In this document: positions 19,434 to 27,972 of the stretch, piece after piece | Layout of the letters: every line of letters starts with the position of its first letter | How positions within the stretch are numbered: position 1 is the stretch's first letter | Source: Pseudomonas sp. ATCC 13867 | GTDB lineage: Bacteria > Pseudomonadota > Gammaproteobacteria > Pseudomonadales > Pseudomonadaceae | Direction of reading: 5' to 3' | Length of the DNA: 64,000 nt | Assembly: GCF_000349845.1 (NCBI RefSeq) | Contig: NC_020829.1 | Location: 1,302,001-1,366,000 of the forward strand | Notes under the pieces: model-generated | What the model saw: the letters and a program-made list of their open reading frames with translations, nothing else | The model's database searches: none | What the model was told of the DNA's origin: nothing | Made by a program: the position numbers and the translations under genes

Positions 19434-20279
19434 CTAGACACTCTCCAAGCTCTGGAAATAGCGCTTTTCAAACTCCACTGGCGATAGCTGCATAGCGCTG
19501 CTGTGCCGGCGTTTGGGGTTATAAAACATCTCGATGTAATCGAACACATCACTGCGAGCTTCTTCGCGAGTGCCGTAGGTTTTCCGTCGGATGCGTTCGC
19601 GCTTCAGCAACTGGAAAAAGCTTTCTGCCACCGCGTTGTCGTGACAGTTGCCGCGTCGACTCATGCTGCTGATGAGATTGTTGGCCTTGAGGAAACTCTG
19701 CCAGTCCGAGCTGCTGAACTGGCTGCCCTGGTCGGAGTGGATCATCACTTCCTGCTTGGGCTTGCGCCGCCACACCGCCATCAGCAACGCATCGATGGCC
19801 AGGTCGCTGCACATCCGTGGTTTCATCGACCAGCCAATCACCTGGCGTGAAAACAGATCCAGCACCACCGCCAAGTACAACCAACCCTCATAGGTGCGGA
19901 TGTAGGTGATGTCGGTGACCCAGACCTTGTTCGGTTCACTGACGTTGAACTGCCGCTCCAGGCGATTGGGCGAGGCCACCGTCGGTCTGCCACCGTAATA
20001 GCCGGGACGCCGACGATAACCGGTCTGCGAGCGCAGCCCCTCTCCCCGCATCAGGCGAGCCACGCGGTGCCGGCCACAGGACTCCCCCAGTTCACGCAGG
20101 TCGTCGTGGATCTTGCGGTAGCCGTAGACCCCACCGCTTTCCAGCCAGGCATGCTTGATCAATCCGAGCAGGCGCTGATCTTCCTTGGTGCGTACGGATT
20201 TCGGCTCGGCCAGCCAGGCGTAGTAACCGCTGGGATGCACCTTGAGGGTCTGGCAGAGACGCCGTACCGGGTACTCCAC
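19434..20279 (-). CDS. IS3-family transposase OrfB (DDE integrase core)
   Basis: This 281-residue catalytic part of the transposase is probably made as an OrfAB fusion. An HTH_21-like region (YYAWLAEPKSVRTKEDQRLL and YRKIHDDLRE in parts) precedes an rve core. The DDE residues are visible in VWVTDITYIRT, MIHSDQGSQFSS and NAVAESFFQLLKRE. The ORF enters the -1 frame relative to orfA downstream of a slippery A6G run at 20339-20345. The ATG at 20279 would give a free OrfB. Confidence 0.93.
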   Translation of the reverse strand: MEYPVRRLCQTLKVHPSGYYAWLAEPKSVRTKEDQRLLGLIKHAWLESGGVYGYRKIHDDLRELGESCGRHRVARLMRGEGLRSQTGYRRRPGYYGGRPTVASPNRLERQFNVSEPNKVWVTDITYIRTYEGWLYLAVVLDLFSRQVIGWSMKPRMCSDLAIDALLMAVWRRKPKQEVMIHSDQGSQFSSSDWQSFLKANNLISSMSRRGNCHDNAVAESFFQLLKRERIRRKTYGTREEARSDVFDYIEMFYNPKRRHSSAMQLSPVEFEKRYFQSLESV

Positions 20280-20305
20280 CGACAGCTTGCTGATGAAGGC
20301 GTACT

Positions 20306-20584
20306 TCAGCCGGACTCCTTGGCAAAGTACGCGGCGGCCTTTTTTAGGATGTCTCGCTCTTCGGTCACCCGCTTGAGTTCGGCGCGCAGACGACGCAGTT
20401 CGGCCTGCTGATCGTCTTCCTGCTGCCGTTGTTCCTGGGGCTTGCCGTAGCGCTTGATCCAGGCATACAGGCTATGCACCGACATGCCCAGCCGCGCTGC
20501 CACCTCGGCCACGGGGAGGCCGCGCTCGGTCACTTGCTTGACCGCTTCGATTTTGAATTCTTCGGGGTAACGCTGGTTGCTCAT
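20306..20584 (-). CDS. IS3-family transposase OrfA (helix-turn-helix)
   Basis: This 92-residue DNA-binding protein begins MSNQRYPEEFKIEAVKQV, has a helix-turn-helix around VAEVAARLGMSVHSLYAWIK, and ends in a leucine-rich coiled coil (ELRRLRAELKRVTEERDILK). This is the usual OrfA layout. The A-rich slippery site near its 3' end (CTAAAAAAGG on the coding strand) allows a -1 shift into OrfB. Confidence 0.92.
   Translation of the reverse strand: MSNQRYPEEFKIEAVKQVTERGLPVAEVAARLGMSVHSLYAWIKRYGKPQEQRQQEDDQQAELRRLRAELKRVTEERDILKKAAAYFAKESG
20339..20345 (-). promoter_or_regulatory. Programmed -1 ribosomal frameshift site in the IS element
   Basis: The coding strand reads A6G (slippery heptamer A AAA AAG), located before the orfA stop and inside the orfA/orfB overlap. 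IS3-family elements use such a site to make the OrfAB transposase. This is recognised by motif and position only. Confidence 0.7.
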
Positions 20585-21129
20585 GGCACCTCCTAACGGG
20601 CCTCATTATGAGGCTTGGAGGTGTCTACGAAACTAGGGGCTATTCAGAGCGTCGCAATAACTTTCACCTGATCACAGGGGAAGAAGTGCACGACGACGGC
20701 ACCAACCTTGTCGTAGGGGGGGAGCTCTACAACTGCTCGATGTCGGGTGTAATGCGACCGATGCTCTTCCATTCGTTGGTTCCAAGCGTCGCTGAATGGA
20801 GGCTCTTTCCAGAACCGAGAAGCCCCAACATTGGGGTCTTTCTCCCACTCAATCACTACCTTCAGGCCGGGACGCCATTTCGTCGGCAGAGAAACGCAGC
20901 AGGTCTGACTCCCACCCCCCCAGGTGCGGGCCAAAGTTGGAGCCCCCAGCCCCGTTGACCTTGAACCAATTGATCGCCGCCGAGGTGTGGTTGTAGCCCT
21001 CGATGGGCGTCGGCAGGCTTTCTGGCGGAGTAGCAGTACAGCCGGCAAGCCAGATACCGGTGATAACGGCCAGAGCAGCCTTGCGGATGCGCATCACGCA
21101 CATGCGAGGGCTGCCACCGAGATGACGAG

Positions 21130-21909
21130 TCATGTCAGGGGCCTTTGTTGTTGCTGTCCAATCCAGCCGAGCAGGAAATCATCCCGGTCCGAGTCCAAGA
21201 CCTGCTCCCGTTGGGCGGCCCGGATTCCGCTCGTGACATGACGATGCAGCGCATCCTGGCTCGGCAACCCCGCATCCCGGTGAGTCAGTGCGTGGGTGTC
21301 GCAAAAGCGGACGGCTTCGCTCCAGGCCACCAGTTCGAACAACTGCGAATCGCTCAGGTGAAGTGCTGGCAAAGGTGAAGGGGTATCTTCCGGGCGCTGC
21401 GGCTGTCCGGCCCACTGCTGAGGCTGTCCGGCGCTATCACGCCAGTACCAGGCGATTGCAGGGGAGTGGAACCAGGCTGACTGGTTCGGCAGCAGGGCCT
21501 CGCAACAGGTGCGGAACAGCCTCGGATCGTAGAACCGCAACAGCCCGCTATGCTGCTCCTTGCCCCAATGGGCTTGGGTGCAGTGCCGCAGATGTGCCAC
21601 GAGAGGTTCAAATGGCCATTTGCTGAACAGGGCGAGTACTCGACCTGCACCCAGGGCGTCGCTGAGAGCGTGCGCTGCGGTTCGCTGCACGGGGTCATCC
21701 AGACTGATCCGCCGCAAATGTGCTCCTTGCTGAGATAGGGCGTGCTCCGGCGTGTTATCGAATAGCCGTGCGTTCAACTGATGAGCTGGAGTCACCGGAA
21801 GCGGTGAGGCCAGGCCCGTAGCGTCGAGCAACAGGTCAATATGACTGAGTCTGTTCACTTGAGCTTCTTCGATCAAATGATCGAGCCAGGCCGAGTTTCT
21901 GGGTTGCAT
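21130..21909 (-). CDS. DUF4123-family T6SS adaptor/chaperone
   Basis: This 259-residue protein matches the DUF4123 family in position and composition: HIDLLLDATGLASPLP near the N terminus, a Trp-rich region around SAWFHSPAIAWYWRD, and a helical C terminus. DUF4123 proteins load a cognate effector onto VgrG before firing. It lies 22 bases after vgrG, and its stop overlaps the first immunity copy. Its client is predicted to be Tle1 at the end of the operon. It is not itself toxic by family knowledge. Confidence 0.82.
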   Translation of the reverse strand: MQPRNSAWLDHLIEEAQVNRLSHIDLLLDATGLASPLPVTPAHQLNARLFDNTPEHALSQQGAHLRRISLDDPVQRTAAHALSDALGAGRVLALFSKWPFEPLVAHLRHCTQAHWGKEQHSGLLRFYDPRLFRTCCEALLPNQSAWFHSPAIAWYWRDSAGQPQQWAGQPQRPEDTPSPLPALHLSDSQLFELVAWSEAVRFCDTHALTHRDAGLPSQDALHRHVTSGIRAAQREQVLDSDRDDFLLGWIGQQQQRPLT

Positions 21910-21931
21910 AGCAGAGTGCTCCTGCCTGAAC

Positions 21932-24010
21932 TTATCGAGGTACCAAGGCTTGCTGCTTGGCGCGTGCCTGCTTCAAGCATTCTTCACAGACCGCAGGCTG
22001 CCCGAGCTTTTCCTCGCAGTTGTTCACCAGGGCCAGCAACGCTGGTGCCCCGGGCTTGTCGCTGTCCGCGGCGTTGGGAAGGATGGGTGGTTTGATGGCG
22101 ATGCCAGACCCGCTACCAGGCGATCCACCGCTGTTGATCCTGGCCGTTGCGCCACTGATGGTAACGCCGCCAGGATCGAGCTTGATGAAGCTGCCTCCGG
22201 CCTTGATAGTCAGCTCCATTCCCGCTTCGACGACCACTTTGTCACCGGCCTTGATGTGGATTTCGTTGCCGGTTTCGACGAACTGGGCGGTGCCGATCCT
22301 GATGTGCTGGTTGTTGCCGACAGTGAGGTGGTCGTCGCTGCGCAGTTCCACCTTGCGGTCACCGTGGGTGGTGCGGTGTTCCTCGGCCTTGAACTCGCTG
22401 TAGCTGTTGGCTTCCACAGTGTCGTGGCGTTCGTGGCCGATACGGATACGCTGGTCGTGCTCGATGTTCTCGTCCCAGTCGCGCTGAGCATGGACGAATA
22501 TCTGCTCCTGGCCTTTCTTGTCCTCGATACGTAGCTCATTGAAGCCGCCACCACCGGGGTAGCTGTTGGTCTTGAACAGGCTGCGCGTCTTGTTCTCCGG
22601 CAATGTATAGGGCACCCGGTTTTCGGCGTGGTACAGGCAACCGGAAACCAGCGGCTGGTCGGGATCGCCTTCCAGGAAGCTCACCAACACTTCCATGCCG
22701 ACGCGGGGAATGGCAATACCACCGTAGCCTTTGCTTGCCCAGGAAGACGCCACGCGCAGCCAGCAGCTGGTTTTGTCATCGGCCTGGCCTTGGCGATCCC
22801 AGAAGAACTGCACCTTCACCCGCCCGTATGGGTCGCAGTGGATTTCTTCCCCTTCCGGACCGGTCACCACGGCAGTCTGGCTGCCCAATACGCGAGGCTT
22901 TGGATGCCTTAATGCAGGGCGGAAGTGGACGTTCCAGGGAATCGCGACAAAGTGGTTGCGATAGCCTTGCTGGAAATCGCCAGGATGAGCGCGCTGGTCG
23001 CTGGTAACGGACTCTTCCAGCACCTGTGGCTGGCGACCTTCATGGTGGATTTCGGTGAGCAGCCAGAGGTCGTTCCATTCCTGCCTGGGATGATCGGACA
23101 GCGGAAGGAAATGGCCTGTCACCAGCATGGGTTGGTCGCTATTGCCTTCGGCTTGCAGGTAATCGCTGCGATGGCGTTCCAGTGCGCGTTGGCTGAGGTG
23201 CTTGCCTCGCTCGCGGTCAACGAAGCGGCCAGGGTAGTCGTAGTCCTCCAGGTCAGGCTGCGGTGACTCCAGGGATGGGCGGTATGCCGCTTCCATTTGC
23301 ACGGCGGGCTTTTCGAAGTCGTAATCACGCCGGGTGACACGGCTGGTTCGGGTATTGAGCTGCACCTCGAAGCGCTTGACGACCGGCTCGTCGGCAACCA
23401 ATCCGGTGTCCTGCACGTAAGCGGTCGGGCGGCTCAGTTTCGGGAAGGAGGTCTGGTCGTCACCGAAGACCAATAGGTGCTGATCGGGCGAAAAGACGTG
23501 GTGAAAATGGATACCCTCTTCCTCGCACAGCCTGTTGACGAACGCCAGATCGGTTTCGTCGTACTGCGTGCAGTAGTCGCGGGCGGGGTACACCGTAGGG
23601 CCAAGCTGGAAGCGATAGGTATCGGCCAGGATGCCGTGCCCCTCCAGTACCTGAGCAATGATTTCCGGAACCGTAAGATGCTGGAAGATGCGTTGATTAA
23701 CGTTGAAGGCCAGGTACGCCAGTCGGGGAACGATGGTCACCTGATAACGGGTCAGGCGCTTGCCGGAATCGCCTTGGGCCGCACGGAAAATCTGCCCGTG
23801 AATGCCCTGGCCTGACCGAGCGAATGCCAGGTACGCGGGCTTGTGCAGCAACGCTTCCAAGTCCAGATCAGATCGTTCGCTCACCAATTCAAGGGCGAAG
23901 CAATACGGCTGATTGAGGGCTTCATGCCCTGAAAAGCTGAGCACCTGAAGGTCATGCTGGACGCCTTCGATGCTCAGGCTGAAATGAGTCTGGTTGGCCG
24001 GGGCGAACAT
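21932..24010 (-). CDS. vgrG: VgrG spike protein of type VI secretion system
   Basis: This 692-residue trimeric spike tips the Hcp tube and carries effectors. The N terminus (FSLSIEGVQHDLQVLSFSG) starts the gp27-like domain. The OB-fold region includes VTGPEGEEIHCDPYGRVKVQFFWD, followed by WLRVASSWASKGYG and IPRVGMEVLVSFLEGDPDQP, all typical VgrG landmarks. The gp5-like needle repeats are seen in the His/Thr/Glu-rich segment around ERHDTVEANSYSEFKAEEH. A short tail after KPPILPNAADS contains a CEECLKQ cysteine cluster and may bind the adaptor-effector. No separate enzymatic domain is fused. The locus resembles PAO1 vgrG4a. Confidence 0.95.
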   Translation of the reverse strand: MFAPANQTHFSLSIEGVQHDLQVLSFSGHEALNQPYCFALELVSERSDLDLEALLHKPAYLAFARSGQGIHGQIFRAAQGDSGKRLTRYQVTIVPRLAYLAFNVNQRIFQHLTVPEIIAQVLEGHGILADTYRFQLGPTVYPARDYCTQYDETDLAFVNRLCEEEGIHFHHVFSPDQHLLVFGDDQTSFPKLSRPTAYVQDTGLVADEPVVKRFEVQLNTRTSRVTRRDYDFEKPAVQMEAAYRPSLESPQPDLEDYDYPGRFVDRERGKHLSQRALERHRSDYLQAEGNSDQPMLVTGHFLPLSDHPRQEWNDLWLLTEIHHEGRQPQVLEESVTSDQRAHPGDFQQGYRNHFVAIPWNVHFRPALRHPKPRVLGSQTAVVTGPEGEEIHCDPYGRVKVQFFWDRQGQADDKTSCWLRVASSWASKGYGGIAIPRVGMEVLVSFLEGDPDQPLVSGCLYHAENRVPYTLPENKTRSLFKTNSYPGGGGFNELRIEDKKGQEQIFVHAQRDWDENIEHDQRIRIGHERHDTVEANSYSEFKAEEHRTTHGDRKVELRSDDHLTVGNNQHIRIGTAQFVETGNEIHIKAGDKVVVEAGMELTIKAGGSFIKLDPGGVTISGATARINSGGSPGSGSGIAIKPPILPNAADSDKPGAPALLALVNNCEEKLGQPAVCEECLKQARAKQQALVPR

Positions 24011-24077
24011 CCGCTGTTCCTCTGCGCAGGTGGCCGGTCATCCGAGCAGCCATCCTGGCGGGGGCATGCCGGTAACG

Positions 24078-24120
24078 CGGGCCGGTAAAGAGCACCGGCC
24101 AGGAAAGCCTGGCCGATGCG
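24078..24120 (-). other. Hairpins between hcp and vgrG
   Basis: On the minus strand a GGCCAGGCTTTCCTGGCC hairpin adjoins GGCCGGTGCTCTTTACCGGCC-type pairing (arms 24080-24086 and 24094-24100). There is no T-run. It may partly terminate transcription after the abundantly needed hcp, or stabilise its mRNA. The role is inferred. Confidence 0.35.
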
Positions 24121-24141
24121 TGGGACGTCGATCGCTGCGGA

Positions 24142-24660
24142 TCAGGCAGAGATCGGGGTGCGCCAGTCGTCGGAGCCGGAGGTGCCGGAGACTTCGTGGG
24201 TCCAGACGATCTTGCGGTAGGTGAAGTAGACGTCTTCCAGGTGAGTGAAGTGCGCCATGTTCGGGTCCTGGCAGTTCGGCATGCGCGACTGCACGTCGAC
24301 GATCACCGCGTCTTCCAGCTCGATGGTGAAGTAGTGCTCCTGGGTGCCGGTGGAGGAGGTGCGGTACCACTCCAGGCGGCACTTGTTCAGACGCTCGCCG
24401 GAGGTCAGGGCGTTGAAGATCAGCGGCGAGGACTTGTCGAAGACCTTGGTGATCATCAGCGGCTTGTGCACGCGCTGACCGGTCGGCTGGCCGGACTGCG
24501 GGTCACGCGGGATGATGACCTGGTGGTTGAAGGCCTGAACCAGAACCTGGTCTTCGTGACCTTCCTGGAAGATGTTGCCGACCGAGTCCTCGGTGAAGGT
24601 GCCGGCGGTGATCAGGCCTTGCTTGGTGCCTTCGAGGGACAGATACGCGGGTGTTGGCAT
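24142..24660 (-). CDS. hcp: Hcp tube protein of type VI secretion system
   Basis: This 172-residue protein begins MPTPAYLSLEGTKQGLITAG and continues with SVGNIFQEGHEDQVLVQAF, VIIPRDPQSGQPTGQRVHKPL and ITKVFDKSSPLIF, all strongly typical of Hcp1-type tube proteins. Hcp hexamers form the expelled tube. It is the first gene of the minus-strand island, with 131 bases before vgrG. No sheath, baseplate or membrane T6SS genes are in the window, so this is an orphan hcp-vgrG island. Confidence 0.95.
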   Translation of the reverse strand: MPTPAYLSLEGTKQGLITAGTFTEDSVGNIFQEGHEDQVLVQAFNHQVIIPRDPQSGQPTGQRVHKPLMITKVFDKSSPLIFNALTSGERLNKCRLEWYRTSSTGTQEHYFTIELEDAVIVDVQSRMPNCQDPNMAHFTHLEDVYFTYRKIVWTHEVSGTSGSDDWRTPISA

Positions 24661-25345
24661 GAAAGCGCTCCTTGCCGTGATGAAGTGATGGGCCCCGGGG
24701 TCACATGACACCGCGGACATCGCTTTGCCAACAAGTTCCATGCCGGATATGGTGAGGTCACCGTACCACTTGGGCTGCAGCGTGTTTCGATAGCGACTCA
24801 AAGGCTGTATTTGCGGGCTGGAAGGGAAAATCTGAGCAGCTTCTTGCGCACTGCTGTGCAGCTTTCTGCCATCTGGCTCCAGGCCGCGAAAACACGGGTT
24901 TACAAGTAATATCAGGGTTCCAGAGGCGGCAATGATTTGCACAGCTGAGCATGAGCATGGTCTTGCCGGATACCGGCAGGATGAAGAGCGACTACTTGAG
25001 CAGCAAATAGCAAACCCTGCTGTACCCGCAAGCATGCTGCCCATTGTCGTGGACCTTGGTTTCGGCCTTGCACAGGTAGCCCATGCGGTAGAAGTACCCC
25101 GAGTAGCCTTCTGCGGCTATGCATGGGTGACACAGGGAAGGCACGAGCCATCGCTACCATGCTCTCTTCGTTTCTCTTGGGCTTGTCGGGGCGCTGTTGC
25201 CCGGCAGTGCTTCAACCGGACCTCAGAGGCCTTCCATCCCGATCCGGGAAGGCCGCGAATCCAGTCATGGTGCTCGTGGGCCGCTCGTTATCGTGATGCG
25301 ATGAGGTGATGGTCCGAGCGACAGCTCGTGGTTAGTACCACGAGC
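24661..25345. other. Region upstream of hcp, no intact gene seen
   Basis: This region probably carries the hcp promoter, but no confident sigma-54 or sigma-70 site was identified. A protein-like open frame on the minus strand (24992-25153, containing YFYRMGYLCKAETKVHDNG) lacks a start codon near its beginning and may be a gene remnant. A 9-bp inverted repeat lies at 25323-25331 and 25338-25346 (AGCTCGTGG/CCACGAGCT). Confidence 0.35.
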
Positions 25346-25531
25346 TTATTCGGGCATGCGTTGCAGGTGTTGCTGCAGGCGGGTGAGGAAGCCGACTGCG
25401 TAGGCGGGCTGTGCCTCCTTGGGCTAGATCGGTGGCAGGCCGGGTTGGTCGGCGAAGGGAGGAACGTCGCCGGTGAAGGCGTTGGCGGGCAGGTCTGATG
25501 CAGGGTCGAGGGTGTTGTTGTCTGAAGTCAT
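25346..25531 (-). pseudogene. Small ORF interrupted by an in-frame amber stop
   Basis: A start with a good Shine-Dalgarno (GGAGCT) at 25531 gives MTSDNNTLDPASDLPANAF and so on to PGLPPI, then TAG at 25424-25426. The same frame continues without a gap as PKEAQPAYAVGFLTRLQQHL to a TAA at 25346. The part after the amber codon looks like coding sequence (amphipathic helix), so the original product was probably about 61 residues. The function is unknown. A 35-residue product or read-through are alternatives. Confidence 0.5.
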
Positions 25532-25889
25532 GAATGGAGCTCCGATGTAGGAAGGGAGCTGCCGCTTCGCTGTCAAACGAAGGAAGGCAGACCACGGGGG
25601 ATTGACAGACCGGACATCGGGCCGGCAGACCGCAAGCGGTCTCCCCGCGCGATCTGCCATGACGTCTTCAACCAAAAAACGTGGTCGAAACAGGTCCTGC
25701 AAAAAGCATTCGCCGCTTTTCGCATGCACCTGTTGGCGCAATCGCGCCGATGTTCCAGGCTGTCAAACCCGATCACGGATTTGGCCGTGACGGGTGCAGC
25801 AGAGGGGCGGCGTCGGAGGCGGACAAGGGGCAGGGTGCGCGCGCGGTAGCTATCGGCCGGGTCTGACAGGAGTTGAGGGCATGGCGCCG
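25532..25889. other. Intergenic region downstream of the fimbrial operon
   Basis: No convincing gene or terminator was found in these 358 bases. A minus-strand frame (25573-25776) exists, but it has no recognisable features. Confidence 0.3.
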
Positions 25890-26615
25890 TCAGCGTAGCG
25901 CGCTCTTGCCCTGCTGGCTGTTGCCGCCGTCATCGATCCACAGGTAGCGCACTTCCCCGCCGCCCGCCGGCAATGCCTGGGTGGGCGTCAGCGTGCGCTT
26001 GCTGAACGGCGGCAGCAGCTCGGCTGGCAGGGGCGTGCCGGCGTTGCCCTGGCGCACGTCGGCGCCGGCCAGGGTGACGAAGTAGGGCGTCGGGTTGTCC
26101 ACCTGCACGGCATCGCCCAGGCGGCGGAAGGTGAGCTGGCCGGGCGCCTCTTCGGCGTCGTTGGCCAGTGCGCGCGGACGGTAGATGACCTTCATCTGCG
26201 TGCGCAGGGTCACGGTCAGCCGGGACTGGCCCTCGGCGAGCGGTTCGTTGGACTGCGGCGGGATTTCGTAGAGGTTCAGCCAGTACAGCGACTCGCGGTC
26301 CTGCGGCAGCGCCTCCCCGGTATGGAGCAGGCGCAGGCTGCGCTGCTGCTCGGGGTTCAGGCGGAACACCGGCGGCAACGGCATGATCGGCGCCTGGGCG
26401 GTCTCCGGTGCCGATTCGAGGTCGCCGTCGTCGATCCAGGTCTGCACGATCACTGGGTAGGCGTTCTGGTTGACCAGCAGCAGCGAGGCCTCACGCTGGC
26501 CTTCGTGGAAGATCACCCGGGTGCGTTCGGCGGTCACGCCGGCCTGGGCATCCACGCCGGCCAGCAGGCACAGGCACAGGCACAGCAGCAAGCCGCGCAG
26601 GCGCTCACTGGACAC
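25890..26615 (-). CDS. Second periplasmic fimbrial chaperone (PapD type, CupA5/CupD5-like)
   Basis: This 241-residue protein has a signal peptide (LLLCLCLCLLAGVDAQA) and two immunoglobulin-like domains. Chaperone hallmarks are the TRVIF edge strand after the signal, VIVQTWIDDGD, PPVFRLNPEQQRSLRLL and LPQDRESLYWLNLYEIPP. It should cap subunits in the periplasm, probably the large adhesin-like subunit encoded just upstream, whose stop it overlaps by 11 bases. It is the last gene of the five-gene operon. Confidence 0.9.
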   Translation of the reverse strand: MSSERLRGLLLCLCLCLLAGVDAQAGVTAERTRVIFHEGQREASLLLVNQNAYPVIVQTWIDDGDLESAPETAQAPIMPLPPVFRLNPEQQRSLRLLHTGEALPQDRESLYWLNLYEIPPQSNEPLAEGQSRLTVTLRTQMKVIYRPRALANDAEEAPGQLTFRRLGDAVQVDNPTPYFVTLAGADVRQGNAGTPLPAELLPPFSKRTLTPTQALPAGGGEVRYLWIDDGGNSQQGKSALR

Positions 26616-27972
26616 GGATCACCACCTGCGCGGTCGCCTCCACCCGGCCGGGGGTGACGGTGGGCATGCTGCCGATGCCGAGCTTTTCCAGGCGGGCGCG
26701 GAAGGTCTCGCTGTACTGGGTGATGCCGCCGTTGTCGCCGGTCTGGTTGGAGGCTGCGCCGATCACCGGGTACCAGCCGCGCGCCTCGGCGTTGCTGCCG
26801 TTGGCCGAATCGTCGTTGGCCAGCAGGTTCATTACGCTGCCGTTGCGCAGCAGGCGGATGCCCACACCCTGGGCCATGCCGGGCTGGCCGTAGCGGTCGG
26901 AAACCAGGTAGGACAACCCGCCGTTGGCGTTGACCAGCCCCAGGCCCGAGGATGCCGCCAAGGCCCCGGCGGAGACCTTGATGCCCAGCGCGGTGCCGCT
27001 GGTGCCGGTTTGGCTGGTGCTGGGGGTGGTGCTGCTGAGCACGCCGCTCTGGCACTTGAAGTCCACCTGGAACGGCATCTCGCGCGAGTTGCCGGCATTG
27101 ATCTCGCCGATGGAGATCGATGGGAACACCACGTGCGGGGTGACGTTGGTGACGGCGCAGGTCGGGTAGCGCTTGAGCGTGACGTCGTTGTACAGGCTGA
27201 TGGCGCCCGGCCAGTTGGTGTACCAGCCGGACCAGTTGCCGTAGTGGGTCTGGCCAACGTTGGGATAGGACAGCCCCGGCCCCTTGATGGCGATGTAGCC
27301 GGCCGGCTGGGTACGGCCATATATCTGCGATTTCGTATTCGGTGAATAGCCCTGGGTGGACTCCAGCGGCGCACTGAAGAGTTCGGCGCGGACCGCGCTG
27401 AGGTTCTTCGCCTTGACCAGTTGGAAGCCGCGCGAGTCGATGTCCAGCCCGCTCAGCTGGCGTTCGCGCCAGACGTCGGTGAAGTACTGGCCGGTCTCCA
27501 CGTGGGTCAGGCGCAGCAGCACGTTCGGCCAGGCCGTGCGGTAGGCGGCGGTCAGGCCGATGCTGTTGCCGACGCTGTCGCCGCCCTGGTACCAGCCGCT
27601 GTAGAGGTCGTCGCCGTTGGTGGAGAACATCTCGTACACCGCGTCGTCGGCGGCGCAGCGGAAGAACACTCGCTCCGGATCGTAGCCGGCGCTGGCGCCG
27701 TACTGGGTAAGCGGTACCACCGAGGCGGCGAGCAGGGTCGGGTAGGGCTGGAAACTGGGGTCGCTGACGTTGACCACGCTGGGCAGCCCCAGCTTGCCGT
27801 TGCAGGTATCGCAGGCACCGGTCCAAGCGTCGGCAGTGCCTTCTCCTGGACGAATCTGGTAGGTGGCGGTGGTCGTCGCGGAGCCGACAGAGGTAACCCT
27901 GTAGCAGGTTGCCCAGGCGCTCGGCGCCAGCAGCACGGCTACCAGCGGCAGCAGCCGGAGTGCGGAAGTCAT
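26605..27972 (-). CDS. Large fimbrial subunit / tip adhesin (CupA4/CupD4-like)
   Basis: This 455-residue secreted protein starts at MTSALRLLPLVAVLLAPSAWA, a clear signal peptide. The start overlaps the usher stop (ATGA at 27969-27972), which fixes it. The N-terminal 270 residues are rich in Tyr, Trp and Ser and would be the binding domain. The C-terminal 150 residues (IGEINAGNSREMPFQVDFKCQ, then a final beta-rich segment EKLGIGSMPTVTPGRVEATAQV) resemble a pilin domain for donor-strand exchange. The length is about twice that of the major pilin, as expected for a two-domain tip protein. Confidence 0.82.
   Translation of the reverse strand: MTSALRLLPLVAVLLAPSAWATCYRVTSVGSATTTATYQIRPGEGTADAWTGACDTCNGKLGLPSVVNVSDPSFQPYPTLLAASVVPLTQYGASAGYDPERVFFRCAADDAVYEMFSTNGDDLYSGWYQGGDSVGNSIGLTAAYRTAWPNVLLRLTHVETGQYFTDVWRERQLSGLDIDSRGFQLVKAKNLSAVRAELFSAPLESTQGYSPNTKSQIYGRTQPAGYIAIKGPGLSYPNVGQTHYGNWSGWYTNWPGAISLYNDVTLKRYPTCAVTNVTPHVVFPSISIGEINAGNSREMPFQVDFKCQSGVLSSTTPSTSQTGTSGTALGIKVSAGALAASSGLGLVNANGGLSYLVSDRYGQPGMAQGVGIRLLRNGSVMNLLANDDSANGSNAEARGWYPVIGAASNQTGDNGGITQYSETFRARLEKLGIGSMPTVTPGRVEATAQVVIRVQ

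Larger units (their letters stand above)
19416..20646 (-). mobile_element. IS3-family insertion sequence, 1231 bp
   Basis: The boundaries were found by comparing the broken copy 11 with copies 5 and 9, which contain the uninterrupted sequence. The terminal repeats begin TGAATCGCCCCGG on the left and TGAATAGCCCCTAG on the right (reverse complement), and both continue to TAGACAC. A 3-bp target duplication, GAG, lies at 19413-19415 and 20647-20649. The element holds overlapping orfA and orfB. The intact ends and duplication indicate a fairly recent insertion. Confidence 0.95.
19335..21133 (-). pseudogene. Tli1-like immunity gene copy 11, frameshifted and split by an IS3 element
   Basis: The 5' part starts at 21133 (ATGA overlap with the DUF4123 gene) or at the inner Met at 21094. 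It has a different signal peptide (RKAALAVITGIWLAGC) from copies 1-10. At about 20914-20920 a run of seven C bases replaces the six found at the matching site of copy 9, which shifts the frame. The frame then resumes as GGGSQTCCVSL and continues to VKVIATL, where the IS interrupts it. The 3' end resumes at 19415 and stops at 19335 in phase with the 524-base spacing. Two independent lesions make this a pseudogene. Confidence 0.92.

Noticed and set aside
24661..25889. Hidden T6SS structural or PAAR gene near hcp
   Set aside because: No frame shows PAAR or T6SS core motifs; only fragments were seen.
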